Shown: one piece after another, positions 46,961 through 58,070 of the stretch
How positions within the stretch are numbered: the first letter of the stretch is position 1
How the letters are laid out: every line of letters starts with the position of its first letter
Assembly: GCA_036172665.1 (NCBI GenBank)
Contig: CM069873.1
Location: forward strand, 44,920,001-44,984,000
Length of the DNA stretch: 64,000 nt
Origin: Prosopocoilus inquinatus
Taxonomy: Eukaryota > Arthropoda > Insecta > Coleoptera > Lucanidae
Direction: 5' to 3'
The notes under the pieces: model-generated
Database searches by the model: none
What the model was told of the DNA's origin: nothing
Seen by the model: the letters and a program-made list of their open reading frames with translations, nothing else
Translations under genes and position numbers: made by a program

Positions 46961-47142
46961 GAACGGATCTTGGTACATGTACCGGTGGAAGGGGGGAGTA
47001 GGAGCGCTGGCCGGTCCTTCGAGTCCTGCGTTGCTTGAATGTAATAGGACTGTGATTCACATTAACGCAGGACGCGAAGGCGCGACCGCCCGCTCCTACT
47101 CCTCCCTTCCACCGGTACATGTACCAAAATCCATTGTGTAAT
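46961..47142. mobile_element. Foldback element in nwk intron (about 180 bp)
   Basis: TTGGTACATGTACCGGTGGA at the left pairs with TCCACCGGTACATGTACCAA at the right. The pairing goes on through GGAGTAGGAGCG, CCTTCG and TCCTGCGTT. GC content is much higher than around it. Confidence 0.7.
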
Positions 47143-47152
47143 TACCACTCTT

Positions 47153-47191
47153 AACACAGTGGTGTAGCGGTCGCCGCTACACCACTGTGTT
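47153..47191. repeat. Perfect 39-nt palindrome
   Basis: Two 18-nt arms, AACACAGTGGTGTAGCGG and its exact complement, are separated by TCG. It lies 11 bp right of the foldback at 46961-47142. Confidence 0.85.
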
Positions 47192-47589
47192 CTGCTGAGG
47201 TTCAAGATTTTTATTAACGCCCCAACGTTGCCAGAAAAAGTATGAACTTCGTAATAGTGCTAATAGACGGTTCTTCACTCTCATAACAAAACGACATTAA
47301 ATTAATAGAAACCCCACCGCAGTCATGACAGAAATAGTTGTAACGAGTAGCTGGAACCTGTAGACGGTTGCGAGCACTGCGCAAACGCTAAATACTTAGC
47401 GGAGTTAGTAGTTATTTTATTTCTAAGAACTGTATGTCACAATGTTAATTTGTGAGCAAAAATGTACGTAATTTTTTTAGAAAGTGACAGAGATACCACG
47501 ATGAATGTGTATTGGTTAATTCGATACTTCTCTCTCTGTCAGTTTTTTGCAAGAAATATCATCTTGTTATACAGGCTTAATACACTAAC

Positions 47590-48640
47590 TATTTGGTGAA
47601 GTGTGGAATAATCAAATCTAAAGCCAACAGGGAGAAGAGAGAGAGAGGACAAAAGGATAACCTGTACGAAGTGTCAAATGTAATATGAAAAAACAAAAAG
47701 AGAGAAACTACATGAAATGTTAATAAAATTATAACACGAAAAATTAATGCGACGAAAAGTAAAAAAGTCGATTTTAGGAATTTTTGCTCACAGAAAGAAA
47801 CAAAGAACAATGAAATGCAAAAAAAACAAATGAAATCTGATTTAATTTGAATTTCAAAAGCTTCCGAACGGAAAGTAGCGGCTTTTGCCAAAAAAAAATC
47901 AAAGAAACAAATGAAAGTTCCATTTTCAAAACTTTCTGTCATACCAGTTTTTTTTTAATACCGAAAGAAACAAAAAACAATTAAATGCGAAGAAACGAAT
48001 AAAAGTTCTATTTTCAAAAGCTTTCCGTCGTACCAATCTTTTTGCATACGAAAACAAAAAATAATTAAATGCGAAGAAACAAATGAACGCTTGGATGTTT
48101 GAATTTCAAAAGTTTCATATCGTAAATCGTCGATTTTTCATTTTTTATTTTTTAGCATGCTAAGAGAATTACAAAGAATGAAAAAAATCGAAAACAAAAC
48201 AAAAGAAGTAAACCACATCAAATGTTAATAAAATTATAACATAAAATAAAAACTAAAGAAGACGTTTTTTGGTATTACTGCTTACAAAAAGAAACAACGA
48301 AAAATAAAATGCAAAGAAACAAATGAAATTTAGTTTTATTTGAATTTCAAAAGCTTCCGATGGGAAAGTAGCGGTTGTTGCCAAAGAAATCAAATCTTTT
48401 TGCATACAGAAACTGAAAAATGCAAATGAAAGTTCCATTTTCAAAAGTTTACCATTGTAATCCTTTTGTATACCGAAAAAAACAAAAAATAATTAAATGC
48501 CAAGAAACAAATGAACGTTTGATAGTTCGAATTTCAGAAGTTTCGTATCTGAAATCGTCGATTTTTCGTTTGTTATTTTTTAGCATACAAAGAAAATCAC
48601 AAAAAAGGAAGAAATTAAAAAAATTACCGAAATCTCATTG
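47590..48640. repeat. AT-rich higher-order tandem repeat in nwk intron
   Basis: A short unit of about 84-102 bp (AAACAAATGAAAGTT, then TTTTCAAAAGCTT, then ATCGTCGATTTTTC) recurs at least six times. The block beginning AAATGTTAATAAAATTATAA occurs near 47717 and again near 48220, so a block of about 500 bp is duplicated in tandem. Further diverged units lie at 50430-50596 and 51109-51500. Confidence 0.6.
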
Positions 48641-48649
48641 TCTATAGCC

Positions 48650-49201
48650 GGCAATACATGTTCCAATAATTTCACGTAAAAATTCATGTAAACATGTTTG
48701 TATAAATTCATGAATTGTAATTTCCAATACACGTTTCAATTATATTAATAAAAAGATGTTCTGCTAAATAGTAATTTAGAATGTTAATGTTGGTGAAGAT
48801 GGTAACTCATTAATGCTTCTAACTTCAAGTTATTTTCTTCGAGCAGCTGAGAATGTTGGATTATGTTATCAAGGGTGTCATCCAAACGGAGAGCACGTAG
48901 TCATCACTGATTAAACTGTCGAAGCTAAAATTATTTATAAACATATACCCGCATAAACTACCTGAAGTCGTTCTTCATTCATCTGAGCCAACAGCCAACA
49001 GCAACAATCAAAGTCACTAGAATTTACTGAAATTTCACGTCAAAAACCTTGAGAAATAGAACTTGCTCTTTGTTTTCAATTTTACATGTATAAATTCATG
49101 TAATTCTTTTTGCTCGCTATACACGTTGAAAAATAAGTTTTGCCATAAATTACATGTAAATTTCATGCAATTTATGATCGTCTATTGCGGGCTTAAGGTA
49201 T
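48650..49201. other. nwk intron, no feature seen
   Basis: AT-rich, with TTCATGTAA words repeated. No gene is recognised. Confidence 0.35.
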
Positions 49202-49390
49202 CGCAAGCACAGTATACACATCAATCAGTAGAGGCATTCAAGCGGCCGAGCGTGGCGCAACGGTCAATGGTGACATCTGGTAGCATTAGAATGACTGCCC
49301 GCCAACATAGGTTCGGAAAATTGTAGTATGAACTTCAAAGGTGCCGACAGAAGCTGTCCCTACTGATTGATGTCTATACTGTGTCGCAAG
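49202..49390 (+). mobile_element. Short element with inverted ends and a tRNA-like promoter
   Basis: The ends CACAGTATACACATCAATCA and TGATTGATGTCTATACTGTG are complementary. Inside, TGGCGCAACGG (49253) fits the RNA polymerase III A box and GGTTCGGAA (49310) resembles a B box, 57 bp apart. The cloverleaf is not complete, so this is not a functional tRNA gene; a tRNA-derived SINE captured in a MITE is possible. Confidence 0.45.
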
Positions 49391-50430
49391 CTTAAGAATT
49401 GGGGCCACTTAGAACGGACGCTTTTCACGCCGAATGTACTGTTCACTCCTTCCACCTTTGCGCGGCTGCGATGCTTCTAATTGTCCTTGAAGGGAGAGGG
49501 AAGGTATGCGAGTTAGTTCAGATTTTTCCTTCGACTAAACGATTTAAATGTATTTAAAGAGCTAGTAGAAGAAAGTTTCTCTTTGAAAACATAAAAATGC
49601 ATGTGATAGTCGCTGCACATCATCACGTATTTTAAACATTTAATTTCAAACAATAACAAGTACAAGCCGAAATCGACGTGCTCGATGCAACCAGATGAGA
49701 TAACTCCCTTCCAAATACTGCGGGCGGAGCTAGTACAGTCCGAGTATTAAATTTTCGTACTGATAGCGGAACAAGTGGCCCGATTTCTTTTCCTTGCGTA
49801 TCAGCAACTGATTTGTACCATAAAATAAATTTATTTTTTGTTGCAGGTTCTAGTGTGGGACCAAAGAGTTCCATAACTCCTTTGGAAAAGCAGTTAATTC
49901 ATAATCATCCAAGTCATTAAAAGGATTATTTCTGTCTCTTATAAAATGAATCCTACCTTAAGGAGGCATTTCTTTATCGTCAGAGAAGTAAGTGAGGTTG
50001 CAGACATTTTGAAATAATTTCGAATTGTTTATTCTTGAAAATAATTTCCGAAATAGTGTCGTAAAAATTAATCAAAAAATCAAGTGAGTAAAAAGTAGAG
50101 AAATGTCATTATTTTTCATAATTAAGGTATGTTACATTTTTAAATAAAATTATAATTATTTTTTAGATATATATGTGGAATTTTTATATCAAAAAAGCTC
50201 TATAACAACTATGGAAAATGGAAAGTAAGGAAGCGTTATCTCTTAATCGAGCTTTGTGAATCACTTAACGGAGCACTATTTAACGACCGAGTACAGAGCG
50301 AGACGTTTAGTAATCATCGTTAATTTAATCATCGTTAAATGCAGTTGCTTTCCTATTTAATCATTCGTTACAGAGTAAATCGGAACTTAAATATTTAATT
50401 TTTTCAAAAATTCGTCGATAACAAATATTT
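49391..50430. other. nwk intron, no feature seen
   Basis: AT-rich sequence with one more balanced patch at 49660-49870. No domain or splice-compatible exon is recognised. Confidence 0.35.
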
Positions 50431-50596
50431 TTGTTTTTGCTTTCAAGAAAAAAGGAATAAACATAAATTAAATGCAAATAAACAAATGAAAGCTTGACTT
50501 GAGACTTGATTTTCAAAAGCGTCCCATAGGAAATCGTCGATTCTTCATTTGTTATGTTCTTACTTACAAGAAAAAAAAAATGGAAAAATGGTGAAT

Positions 50597-51108
50597 ACCA
50601 AACTTAATGTATGGGAAGTTGTCTCAGCTCCATTTATAATCATCATAATAGTTCCCTTGTTATGGTAATTGCGCCAGCTGTGCATACGTCGTGGATCTTG
50701 ACCAATTAAAATCGCCATAATATGGTCTGACCTCGGCCAGCTGAAGTGATATGTCAAGTACGGCCACTCAAATTCGCCTAAAAATGTGTTCCAGTAAAGC
50801 AAGCCATGGAGCGTATCAACTAGCGCCCTCTCATACTCATTAATTAGGTGTTACCATGGTTACGACACCGACGCTTAGTTTGACAACTTAAATATCAAGA
50901 CGAATTGACATTTCTCATAACCAAATATTTCAAGATGACAGTAATTTTGACACTAGCTTTGAATTTGAGGGAGCCACTTGACACTCGCTTTTCATTTTTT
51001 TCAAAAACATTTTTTAATGCTCTTTGGACGCATTGACACCCCCACCAGTGCATGTATTGTAAATTCAAGCGGATGAGACAACTTTCCATACACTAACTTT
51101 GGCCTTTG
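50597..51108. mobile_element. DNA-transposon-like insert in nwk intron (512 bp)
   Basis: The ends CCAAACTTAATGTATGGGAA and the complement of CCAAAGTTAGTGTATGGAAA match over about 34 bp to GTTGTCTCA. It is flanked by GGTGAAT (50590-50596 and 51109-51115). It interrupts the AT-rich tandem repeat, which resumes on the right. No transposase. Confidence 0.6.
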
Positions 51109-52453
51109 GGTGAATGCTAGGTAACAAATAAACAAAAGAAAGTTTGAAAAATTTTATTTTCAAGGGCTTCTCGTCGGAAAGCGGCCATTGTTCATTGCTT
51201 CAAAAAGAAACAAACCTTTACGTAATTAAATATAAAGAAACAAATGAAAACTTGATGCTCAAAAGTTTCATCCCGGTGAAGTCGTCGATTTTTCGTTTGT
51301 TGTTAATTTATTCTTGCTTATAAGAAGAAAAACTAAACAAATGAAAGCTTGATTGGATTTTTAAAAGCTTCCTGTCGAAAATTATCGATTTTTTGTCCTC
51401 GGCTTCTATATAAATGAAATACAAACAAACGAACGCGTGATTTGTGTTTCAAAAGTTTCACTCCAGGAAATGTTTGTTTTTATTTATTTCTGTTTTTTGA
51501 TTTTCAATGCATCTTATTCGAATAAAAATCAACGATCGTCTTTTGTCTGCATTTCGCCGATGTTTATTTCAGTTTCCTTTTGTACTTTCTTGTGTAAGTA
51601 AGTTTTCTGCTGTATTTTGTTTTTAATTACTAGGAGCATATTTTTTTTATTTTTAAGGAAATTTCTGTGGTAAAAATGAACCATGAACACAACCATGAGC
51701 TTAAATTATTTATAAAAGCATTTAACGAAATTAAAAACTAAGACGTAACAGGTTTTCGTGACTTTGGAAAAACATACCAGAATGTAGAATTCAGCAAAGC
51801 CATTACGAAACAAATTGCATTGGCATTCAATGCCCAAAATACAAAGTAATCGAGAAACGCTGTTTGAGTTGACAGCATACGAATATGCTTTTTTTTTGTA
51901 TAGTTAGTAGCTATCGATCCTTTGGTTAGGTGGTAGAGCAGTAAAACGTCATTTTGGCGTTTGTACTGAACCTCGCCAAATGAATTTAATGTTTAATTTT
52001 ATTCTTTATATTCTATTATTTTCTGTGTATAATAATAAAGACACGATTATTATTATTATTATTATTATTATTATTTACAACACCGCAACCTATTAGGTTT
52101 TTTTGGTTTATTTGACAAATAAGAAAACAGGGACAAGTTTGTAAATTAATTATATCCAACGTTTTAATTTGATATGTGCCAGTTAAGTGAGTGGTTAAAG
52201 TGCACAAAGTAAGAAATAGCAGAAAGCCGTAAATACCCACTGTCTCATTGAAGCTTGAAAAGAGGTGGAGTCGGGTAAAATAAATTAAATCAAGGAGGTA
52301 AAAATGTAAACGTTAACTAAGCCATGCCTTTTTCGCTATTTATTTTCTGGTGTGTATATGGTGCACGTTTCCAATTCAAAATCAAACTTAGTTTATTGTA
52401 ACTAATAGATTTGAGGAAATTATTCAACATTTTCTTAAAATCCTTAACGTCTT
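51109..52453. other. nwk intron: repeat remnants and an (ATT)n microsatellite
   Basis: Diverged units of the AAACAAATGAAAG repeat run to about 51500. An ATT microsatellite of about ten units occupies 52046-52075. The rest is unassigned. Confidence 0.5.
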
Positions 52454-52570
52454 GTACAGTCACAATCACGCTAATCCAGACCGATTGAGAGTTCTGTAAC
52501 CCTCACTACCAGCGTCAATAAGGGAGTAGGTAGCATCCAGCGGTCTCGATTAGGATGATCGTGACTGTAC
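52454..52570. mobile_element. Short foldback MITE of the TACAGTCRC family
   Basis: GTACAGTCACAATCACGCTA at the left pairs with TAGGATGATCGTGACTGTAC at the right, arms about 35 bp. Single ends of the same type occur at 4310, 20414 and 30180. Confidence 0.65.
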
Positions 52571-53077
52571 ATTTCTCAATCACGAATTATGAAAAAAGAA
52601 ATTACTGCGGTCTGGTACAATTGCCTCCTCCCTCCCCGATTGCCATGTCACTGCAATAACTCTTGTAAATTATTTATTAGTTACACTTTAAAATAATTAG
52701 TATTAGCACAAACAAACATTCTTATAATTGTTTATATTTACATCCTTCAACGTGTTAGTGTTGTTTGAATGACGTAAGACGTATAAGAAAGATTATTTTG
52801 AATTAATATTTTTAGCTTTTTGGTCTCAAAATATTTTCAATCTAGACCTATATTAACAATAATAACGTAACGTAAATATAAATCATTCATTAATATCTTA
52901 AAACGCAGATAAATAAACCTAATCAGTGCGAGTCAATCGGAATGTTCCTACTTTTTCTCTGTTTTCATCATTTCGATTTAAGTAAGAATAGAACAAAAAC
53001 CAAAAGAGTACCAAAAATTTAATAATGTGATTTACGTTAAACATAATATCATGCACATTTAAATAAAATAAACCCAC

Positions 53078-53112
53078 CTCATCAGCCACCGTAACACAAG
53101 GAACATCAATAA
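53078..53112 (-). CDS. nwk: nwk 35-nt microexon
   Basis: Between the acceptor TTCCAAAG and donor GTGGGT on the - strand lie 35 bases. The previous exon ends with one base of a codon. This exon supplies TT and then eleven codons ([11 protein letters not shown]), leaving phase 0, which is exactly what the terminal exon at 46769 needs. Both neighbours agree in phase, which makes chance less likely. I know of no direct confirmation. Confidence 0.6.
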
Positions 53113-53180
53113 CTTTGGAAGCGTGAAAGAACAAATTGATAAAAGCTTTCTGGCAGATACAGTGAAAACTGTTGACTTAC

Positions 53181-53925
53181 TTGGAACTGGTTTATCATTA
53201 AACTGTGAGCCATACTGTTCGTGTTGATTCTGATTAAGTTCCATTGAAAATCCCCCAGCTCCTATCGATTCGGAACGACTTTTAGGTAAGATTTGATTTT
53301 CCTCCGTCGGGGAGGGTTCTGTCAGAACATCTGCGTTTACTAGGAACTCAGGCACCTCGGGCGGGGTAAAAACAGGAGGAGCGGAACAGGGTGGCGTTTC
53401 ATCCCATTGGTTCGTAATTGGTTCCCCAAACTCATCACATTCTTCTACTACCAATGAAGGAAAATTGCCCACCCGACCTTCCAATTCACCTTGCCACCAG
53501 CCGTCATCAACACTATGTGCACATTTACTTAATATTCTTATAACCTGCCCCTCCTCGAATGTCAACTCCTCATCACCTTCACCCTCATAGTCATATAAAG
53601 CACAGCAATATTGAGCACCACTTTTTAATGGTTCTTGTGGCACAGCGGCGATGACCGACACTTGTTCCGGTGATTGATTGGTTTCGGATTGTGGAAGACC
53701 CTCATCTTCATTGTCGACGGTATAGTCAACAGAAGAGAAAGAGATCTGATTAACGAGTCCCGGAGTTGTAGCAGATTGCTCACGCTCTACGTCTAAATAA
53801 TTATGAGGAACGTAACCCTCTTCTCCTCGATAATTTCTCGCTCGCAACCAACCATCACCATCACCTTCTCCTACCACTTCTAATTGCTCATTCTCAACGA
53901 TTGTCAATTCATCAGGGTTTTGAGC
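53181..53925 (-). CDS. nwk: nwk exon: end of first SH3, whole second SH3, linker
   Basis: The exon opens after the TTTAG acceptor at 53926 in phase 0 with [18 protein letters not shown]. It completes SH3 domain 1 ([19 protein letters not shown]). After a linker of about 55 residues comes SH3 domain 2: [19 protein letters not shown], then [20 protein letters not shown]. Both carry the ALYDY-type, Trp and Pro/Tyr positions of the ligand groove. A proline-rich stretch ([17 protein letters not shown]) follows. The donor is CCAA|GTAAGT. In flies Nwk uses these SH3 domains to bind Wasp and endocytic proteins at synapses. Confidence 0.92.
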
Positions 53926-54041
53926 CTAAACAATCAGAAAAATAAAACTAACAATAATCCCCTTTGTATTTAAGTCACATGCAGTTGGTATCTCAGAATA
54001 ATAATAATAATAAAAGAATACAATAAGTCTTTCCTACTGAC

Positions 54042-54208
54042 CGTGTAAGAATACAAAGCAGTGCATTTCATGACAGGTCCTGAAGGTGTCCTATCTCTAG
54101 CAATTCCGTCATCTTGGTCTGCTTCCTCAGCTCCCCAATCAACTTGAGTTGGATCGTCCCATCCTGCTGTTAATTGTTCGATTCGTTGCCTTTCTTGTTC
54201 CAGGACAG
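54042..54208 (-). CDS. nwk: nwk exon: linker and start of first SH3
   Basis: It is 167 bp long, acceptor TTTTGCAG, donor ACG|GTCAGT. It encodes VLEQERQRIEQLTAGWDDPT, then VDWGAEEADQDDGI, and ends MKCTALYSYT, the first strand of SH3 domain 1. The split codon at its start matches the G left by the preceding exon, and its end is phase 0. Confidence 0.9.
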
Positions 54209-54330
54209 CTGCAAAATGAAACGTAATTCTAGAGGCTAAATCACGTTTTTTGAATTTTTGAAACTGTGTGTGCAACGAACATCATGCCAAACACTTAGTG
54301 TAAGATGAAGTCGTCGCCTACCCCACTCAC

Positions 54331-54457
54331 CGTCGACCTCTTGGCTATCGTCCAGATGTCCCTCGTCTAAATCCCTATCTGATTTCTCCGTGGGCATCGA
54401 CATCGGTTCGCATTCAGCGTAATCACTATCGTAAAACGAATCAGAGCTGGGGTGATC
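54331..54457 (-). CDS. nwk: nwk exon: acidic linker
   Basis: It is 127 bp long, acceptor TTTTTAG, donor GACG|GTGAGT. It encodes DHPSSDSFYDSDYAECEPMS followed by an acidic stretch DLDEGHLDDSQEVD. It starts in phase 0 and ends in phase 1, in agreement with both neighbours. It was recovered from splice sites, not from an open frame with a Met. Confidence 0.85.
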
Positions 54458-54526
54458 CTAAAAAGAAATAAGGAAAGGAAATCAGAGATGATCGGCTGTG
54501 GTGGAAGAAAGAAACGTCGAGCTCAC

Positions 54527-54760
54527 CCCCGTGCCAGAGGCATCCGTTCTCATCGATAGGGAGCTAGTAGACCGTTGAATATCCTGGACGTTTAGGGTTT
54601 CGGCTTCTTGTAACCACTCGTCCACGTTTACACCGCCTGCCCTCAGGCATTCCAGCCTGGCTTCGGCTTTCATTTTTGCTGTCTCTGCTCGTCTTATATT
54701 TTGTTTTAATTCTTCTATTTTTGTTTCTAAATCTGGACCACTTTGGTCATTTGGATCCAC
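54527..54760 (-). CDS. nwk: nwk exon: coiled-coil region after the F-BAR domain
   Basis: It is 234 bp long, acceptor TTTTTCAG at 54761, donor GGG|GTGAGC. It encodes [20 protein letters not shown] and a charged helix ([20 protein letters not shown]), then [17 protein letters not shown] and a Ser-rich end. This is the conserved segment between the F-BAR domain and the SH3 domains in Nwk/FCHSD proteins. Upstream exons with the F-BAR domain are not in the window, so this intron runs beyond 64000. Confidence 0.9.
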
Positions 54761-55193
54761 CTGAAAAATAGAAGATTCGAAGACTTATGAATCACCATCC
54801 TATACCGTGATTTCTTTTTATCTAAACATTGCCCAGAAGAATAGGTAGAGTGAAATTTTTTGAAACTCAGTTTTTTTTTACAAAACAGCAGAACGATGAA
54901 TCCCTAGACAAAGTACCATAAATAAACAAAAGACAAATTGGAACTGTACTGATAACGATAGCGTTTGTTTAAAAATTATGCAAATGAATTTTAGGTACAA
55001 ATATAAAGTTATTTGGTTGATTCACCTTTTCAGAAAACGTATCTTTGTTATATTCAATTAGCAATGTTGAAATAAAATATAGAAATTCCGGTTTCAATAT
55101 TTCCAAACGATTTTCAGTTAACTGTTTTTCATCATTGAAGACATTCTGTATTAAAAAATCTGATATAAAGGGAGATAACTTTTTTACCAAGAA

Positions 55194-55445
55194 AAATTGC
55201 AAATGGTTTTTGATTGCAGTGAAAACCTCGAGCAGCCTCTGGACAGCTGTTTCAGCCCTGCTTGGGGCTTCTTCAGCAGAGACGTAGCTCGACATTTTTG
55301 TTCTAAAAATTTTCATTATGCTTTGATAAGTAAGCATGGCCGCCTTACATGGGGGACTTATTAGGAGCAAATCCGGTTTCAATTTGTCTATCCTACTGCA
55401 ATGTCAAGTCAAAAAGCGATAGTAAGATGTCGCTATTTTATCTGT
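55194..55445 (+). mobile_element. Retrozyme copy RZ7 (about 250 bp, 5'-inverted)
   Basis: The fixed end (GATGTCGCTATTTTATCTG) is at the right. The left part up to about 55298 is inverted and carries a - strand hammerhead. The join CTCGACATT|TTTGTTCTAAAAATTTTC is visible. I could not find a clear target duplication. Confidence 0.75.
55226..55292 (-). ncRNA. Hammerhead ribozyme, type I (RZ7)
   Basis: Complete on the - strand, with the GTCTCTG variant of stem I as in RZ6. It lies in the sense direction of the nwk intron. Confidence 0.85.
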
Positions 55446-55446
55446 T

Positions 55447-57824
55447 ATATCTTTAGTTTCTTGGATTGATTTGTTGTAGGAATATTATTTGTACTATGTC
55501 TAGATTTCTTGATTGAAAGTCAAGTATAATGGATTTATATTATACAAATATATTTTTAGGAATATAATTTTGTCAGAGCGCGCAAGAAATCATAAATTAA
55601 ATAATAAGGCTCCATGTTACAACTCGTACTTTTTATTATTTACATTCGTAACTGAAAATATTCAATTGTCGTCTAGGGCGACTTAATTAAGGGCGTAACT
55701 TGCAACCCCAACAAATTTCATGATTTGAACTGCTTGGGGTTTAACTTAAACTAATAGTTTCTTAAGTTTTTATCATGACCGCCATTGATCTGGTACTTGT
55801 AATAATAATAAATGGCAAAAATTTTCTAACAATTTAAACTCGCACTGAAAAGTAAATTATTTCTGCGCTTTAACCCCCACTTTTTGTGGACAATCAAATC
55901 AGACATAATTCTCGTGAACAAAAGAAACAACACTCATTTTTTCCTTAAGGTGTCATGAAAAACATGACGAGAAAGCAAAAGATGACAAAATGACATTCAA
56001 GAAAACAAAGAAATTCACGTAAAAAAGGCCGAGAACCCAGCAAGGATGCAATAAAATAAATAAATCAATCAAAGTTTCAGAGAAATGGAAAGATTGAAAC
56101 AAATGTTAATCTCAGAAGATTTACTTAAATTAGACGTTCAAAATTGAAAACAATATTGATCTAATTTCCTGAGAATATTTACAGGTCATTTCTTGACTAA
56201 AAATGAAAGCAATTTTATTCTAATTTCAAATAGCAGAATATAATGATACCCGTATTATGACATTTTTATAAATATTTTGTTGCAAATCGTTTTTGATTTT
56301 TGAGTTTTTCGATATTTTTTATAACAAAATTAAATTGCAAAATCGAGGCGTGACAGGAAACAGTCACTAATACCGTCATTAAATAATTAATGAATGAATT
56401 AATTGACGGCATAATTTGTTCACAAATTAAAAGACCACTAGCGATGTTACCTTGTGAAAAATACAACCGGCAATAGCGTCCTAGAAAAATTTGGTAACAC
56501 AATTGGCAAGTGTTTGAAATAAACGATAAGAGGCGCTTTCCATTTGTCTCTGTGAGCAGCTCTGGGCTGCTCTGGGACACAAGAGTCTCTATTCCATTTA
56601 AAAAAGCGACCGGGGCGTCAAATCTCGATGAGCTCCTCCCCTTTTCCCCTCGAGGACCAACTTTTGACTAGAGACGTGAAGCACCAGTGGCAATTTTCAT
56701 GGTACTTGAGGTTAAGGCAAGTTCTATCTGGCGCATAAATGAGTAGTTGGATAGTTAAAAATTATCATTTTAGAAAAAAAATGTCGCTATTTTATATGTT
56801 TAAAAATTATACTAATCATTTACTTGCGGAAAATATTTAAATATCAAGTTTAATTGATCAAACTGACTTATAAATAAAATGTGTTATCTTGCGCATAAAA
56901 TTTCATGTTCCATTTACGAGCTATTCAGAACAGCTCCGAGTAGTCCCGAGTTCTGTGCCTCAAGGGCATCATGCTCCCAAATGGAGCTAAAGTAATACGA
57001 CACACTGACAAGCCATGTTGACAAGCAGTGTTTGAAATAAATGGCAAGGTTATATGTTCTGAACAGATTTATGGTTCTAAATTTAATAATTATGATACAT
57101 TCATGTTTTTTACCTTGTCGTTCGTGAAGAATTTTAGAACAGACAAGCTGTAATTATCGATTGTGTCAGGTACGTACGAATTTTTTGTAGAAATACGCAG
57201 GCAGGCATGTAATTACATTTTTACATTTGCAGAGAGAAAACAATGAGTACATAAGTTAAAATATATCATGAAACTTTTGAAATTATATAAACAGTCTCTA
57301 GAACCAGGAAGAAGTAGTTACGAACCATCAGACTCAAGTAGTTGCCGGTTGCTTAAATCTGGCGCCAAGTTTTTATTTCAACACATTTGTCGAGTGCTTC
57401 TTCTATTTTAACGTTTAAAATATTTCTCTGCTTTCCAGGTATTGAAATAACTTGTTAAAATGAATATAAATGCTGTAACAGTAGAATTGAGATGACAAAT
57501 TACTTTGACATGAAACTTCAAATACATTGCCAACTTAATATTTTGATAATGTTCCATTATATTATGTTTTATACCAACATAATGCAACAAGTGCTGTTTT
57601 TTTTTAATTTGTGAACAACGTATAGTCACTAATAAGGCACTCGATCTCTGTCTAAGGACACAGGTACTGCCATCATATGGTTTTGACACTTGACAGTGGG
57701 TATTTGACCTTGAACAAGCGTGTTGTCAAAAATGACAAACTGAATATTTTATGGAAATCAGACGCAAATATAATGCAAATCATTTTACTTTCTATTTTAT
57801 TAACGACAAGAATAAGTTTACAAT
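55447..57824. other. nwk intron left of gypsy-2, with two retrozyme end fragments
   Basis: GCAAATCGTTTTTGATT at 56282-56298 and ATGTCGCTATTTTATATG at about 56782-56799 are the two ends of the retrozyme family, in the usual relative orientation. The 480 bp between them are unrelated. No exon is recognised elsewhere in this stretch. Confidence 0.45.
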
Positions 57825-57963
57825 TGTAATGGGAACGGACTCTCTCTCGGGTATCCATGGGAACCGACAAAAGGGAGTTTAGTTTACCTATGACCGTCTG
57901 GTACAAAAGTACGAGTGGTTTACTTCTGTAAACTTATCTTACCATACAAATACAAACTAAACA
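57825..57963 (+). repeat. gypsy-2 5' LTR
   Basis: 139 bp, starting TGTAATGGG and ending AAACA directly before the primer site. It is identical to the visible 55 bp of the right LTR. Confidence 0.85.
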
Positions 57964-57980
57964 TGGTGTCAGGTGTGGGG
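57964..57980 (+). promoter_or_regulatory. gypsy-2 primer binding site
   Basis: TGGTGTCAGGTGTGGGG directly follows the LTR. TGGTGTCAG starts the primer site of many animal gypsy elements. The tRNA was not identified. Confidence 0.55.
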
Positions 57981-58070
57981 TCCTTGTAATTAAATAGGGA
58001 CTCTTATAAATCAGCCAGACTTTGACAGTACAAGAACCTAAATCAGGGAGCAGCAGAGAACTGCATAATA

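Noticed and set aside
49632..49874. An 80-codon - strand ORF as an extra nwk exon
   Set aside because: No matching phase is needed there, no SH3 or linker similarity is seen, and it has no good flanking splice pair.
51905..51985. tRNA gene, because of TGGTAGAGCAG (A-box-like)
   Set aside because: No B box and no cloverleaf pairing of the acceptor ends.
53059..53180. nwk ending by read-through of the SH3 exon ([11 protein letters not shown] and on)
   Set aside because: A strong GTAAGT donor lies at 53180-53175, and the phase-matched microexon and terminal exon explain the end better.
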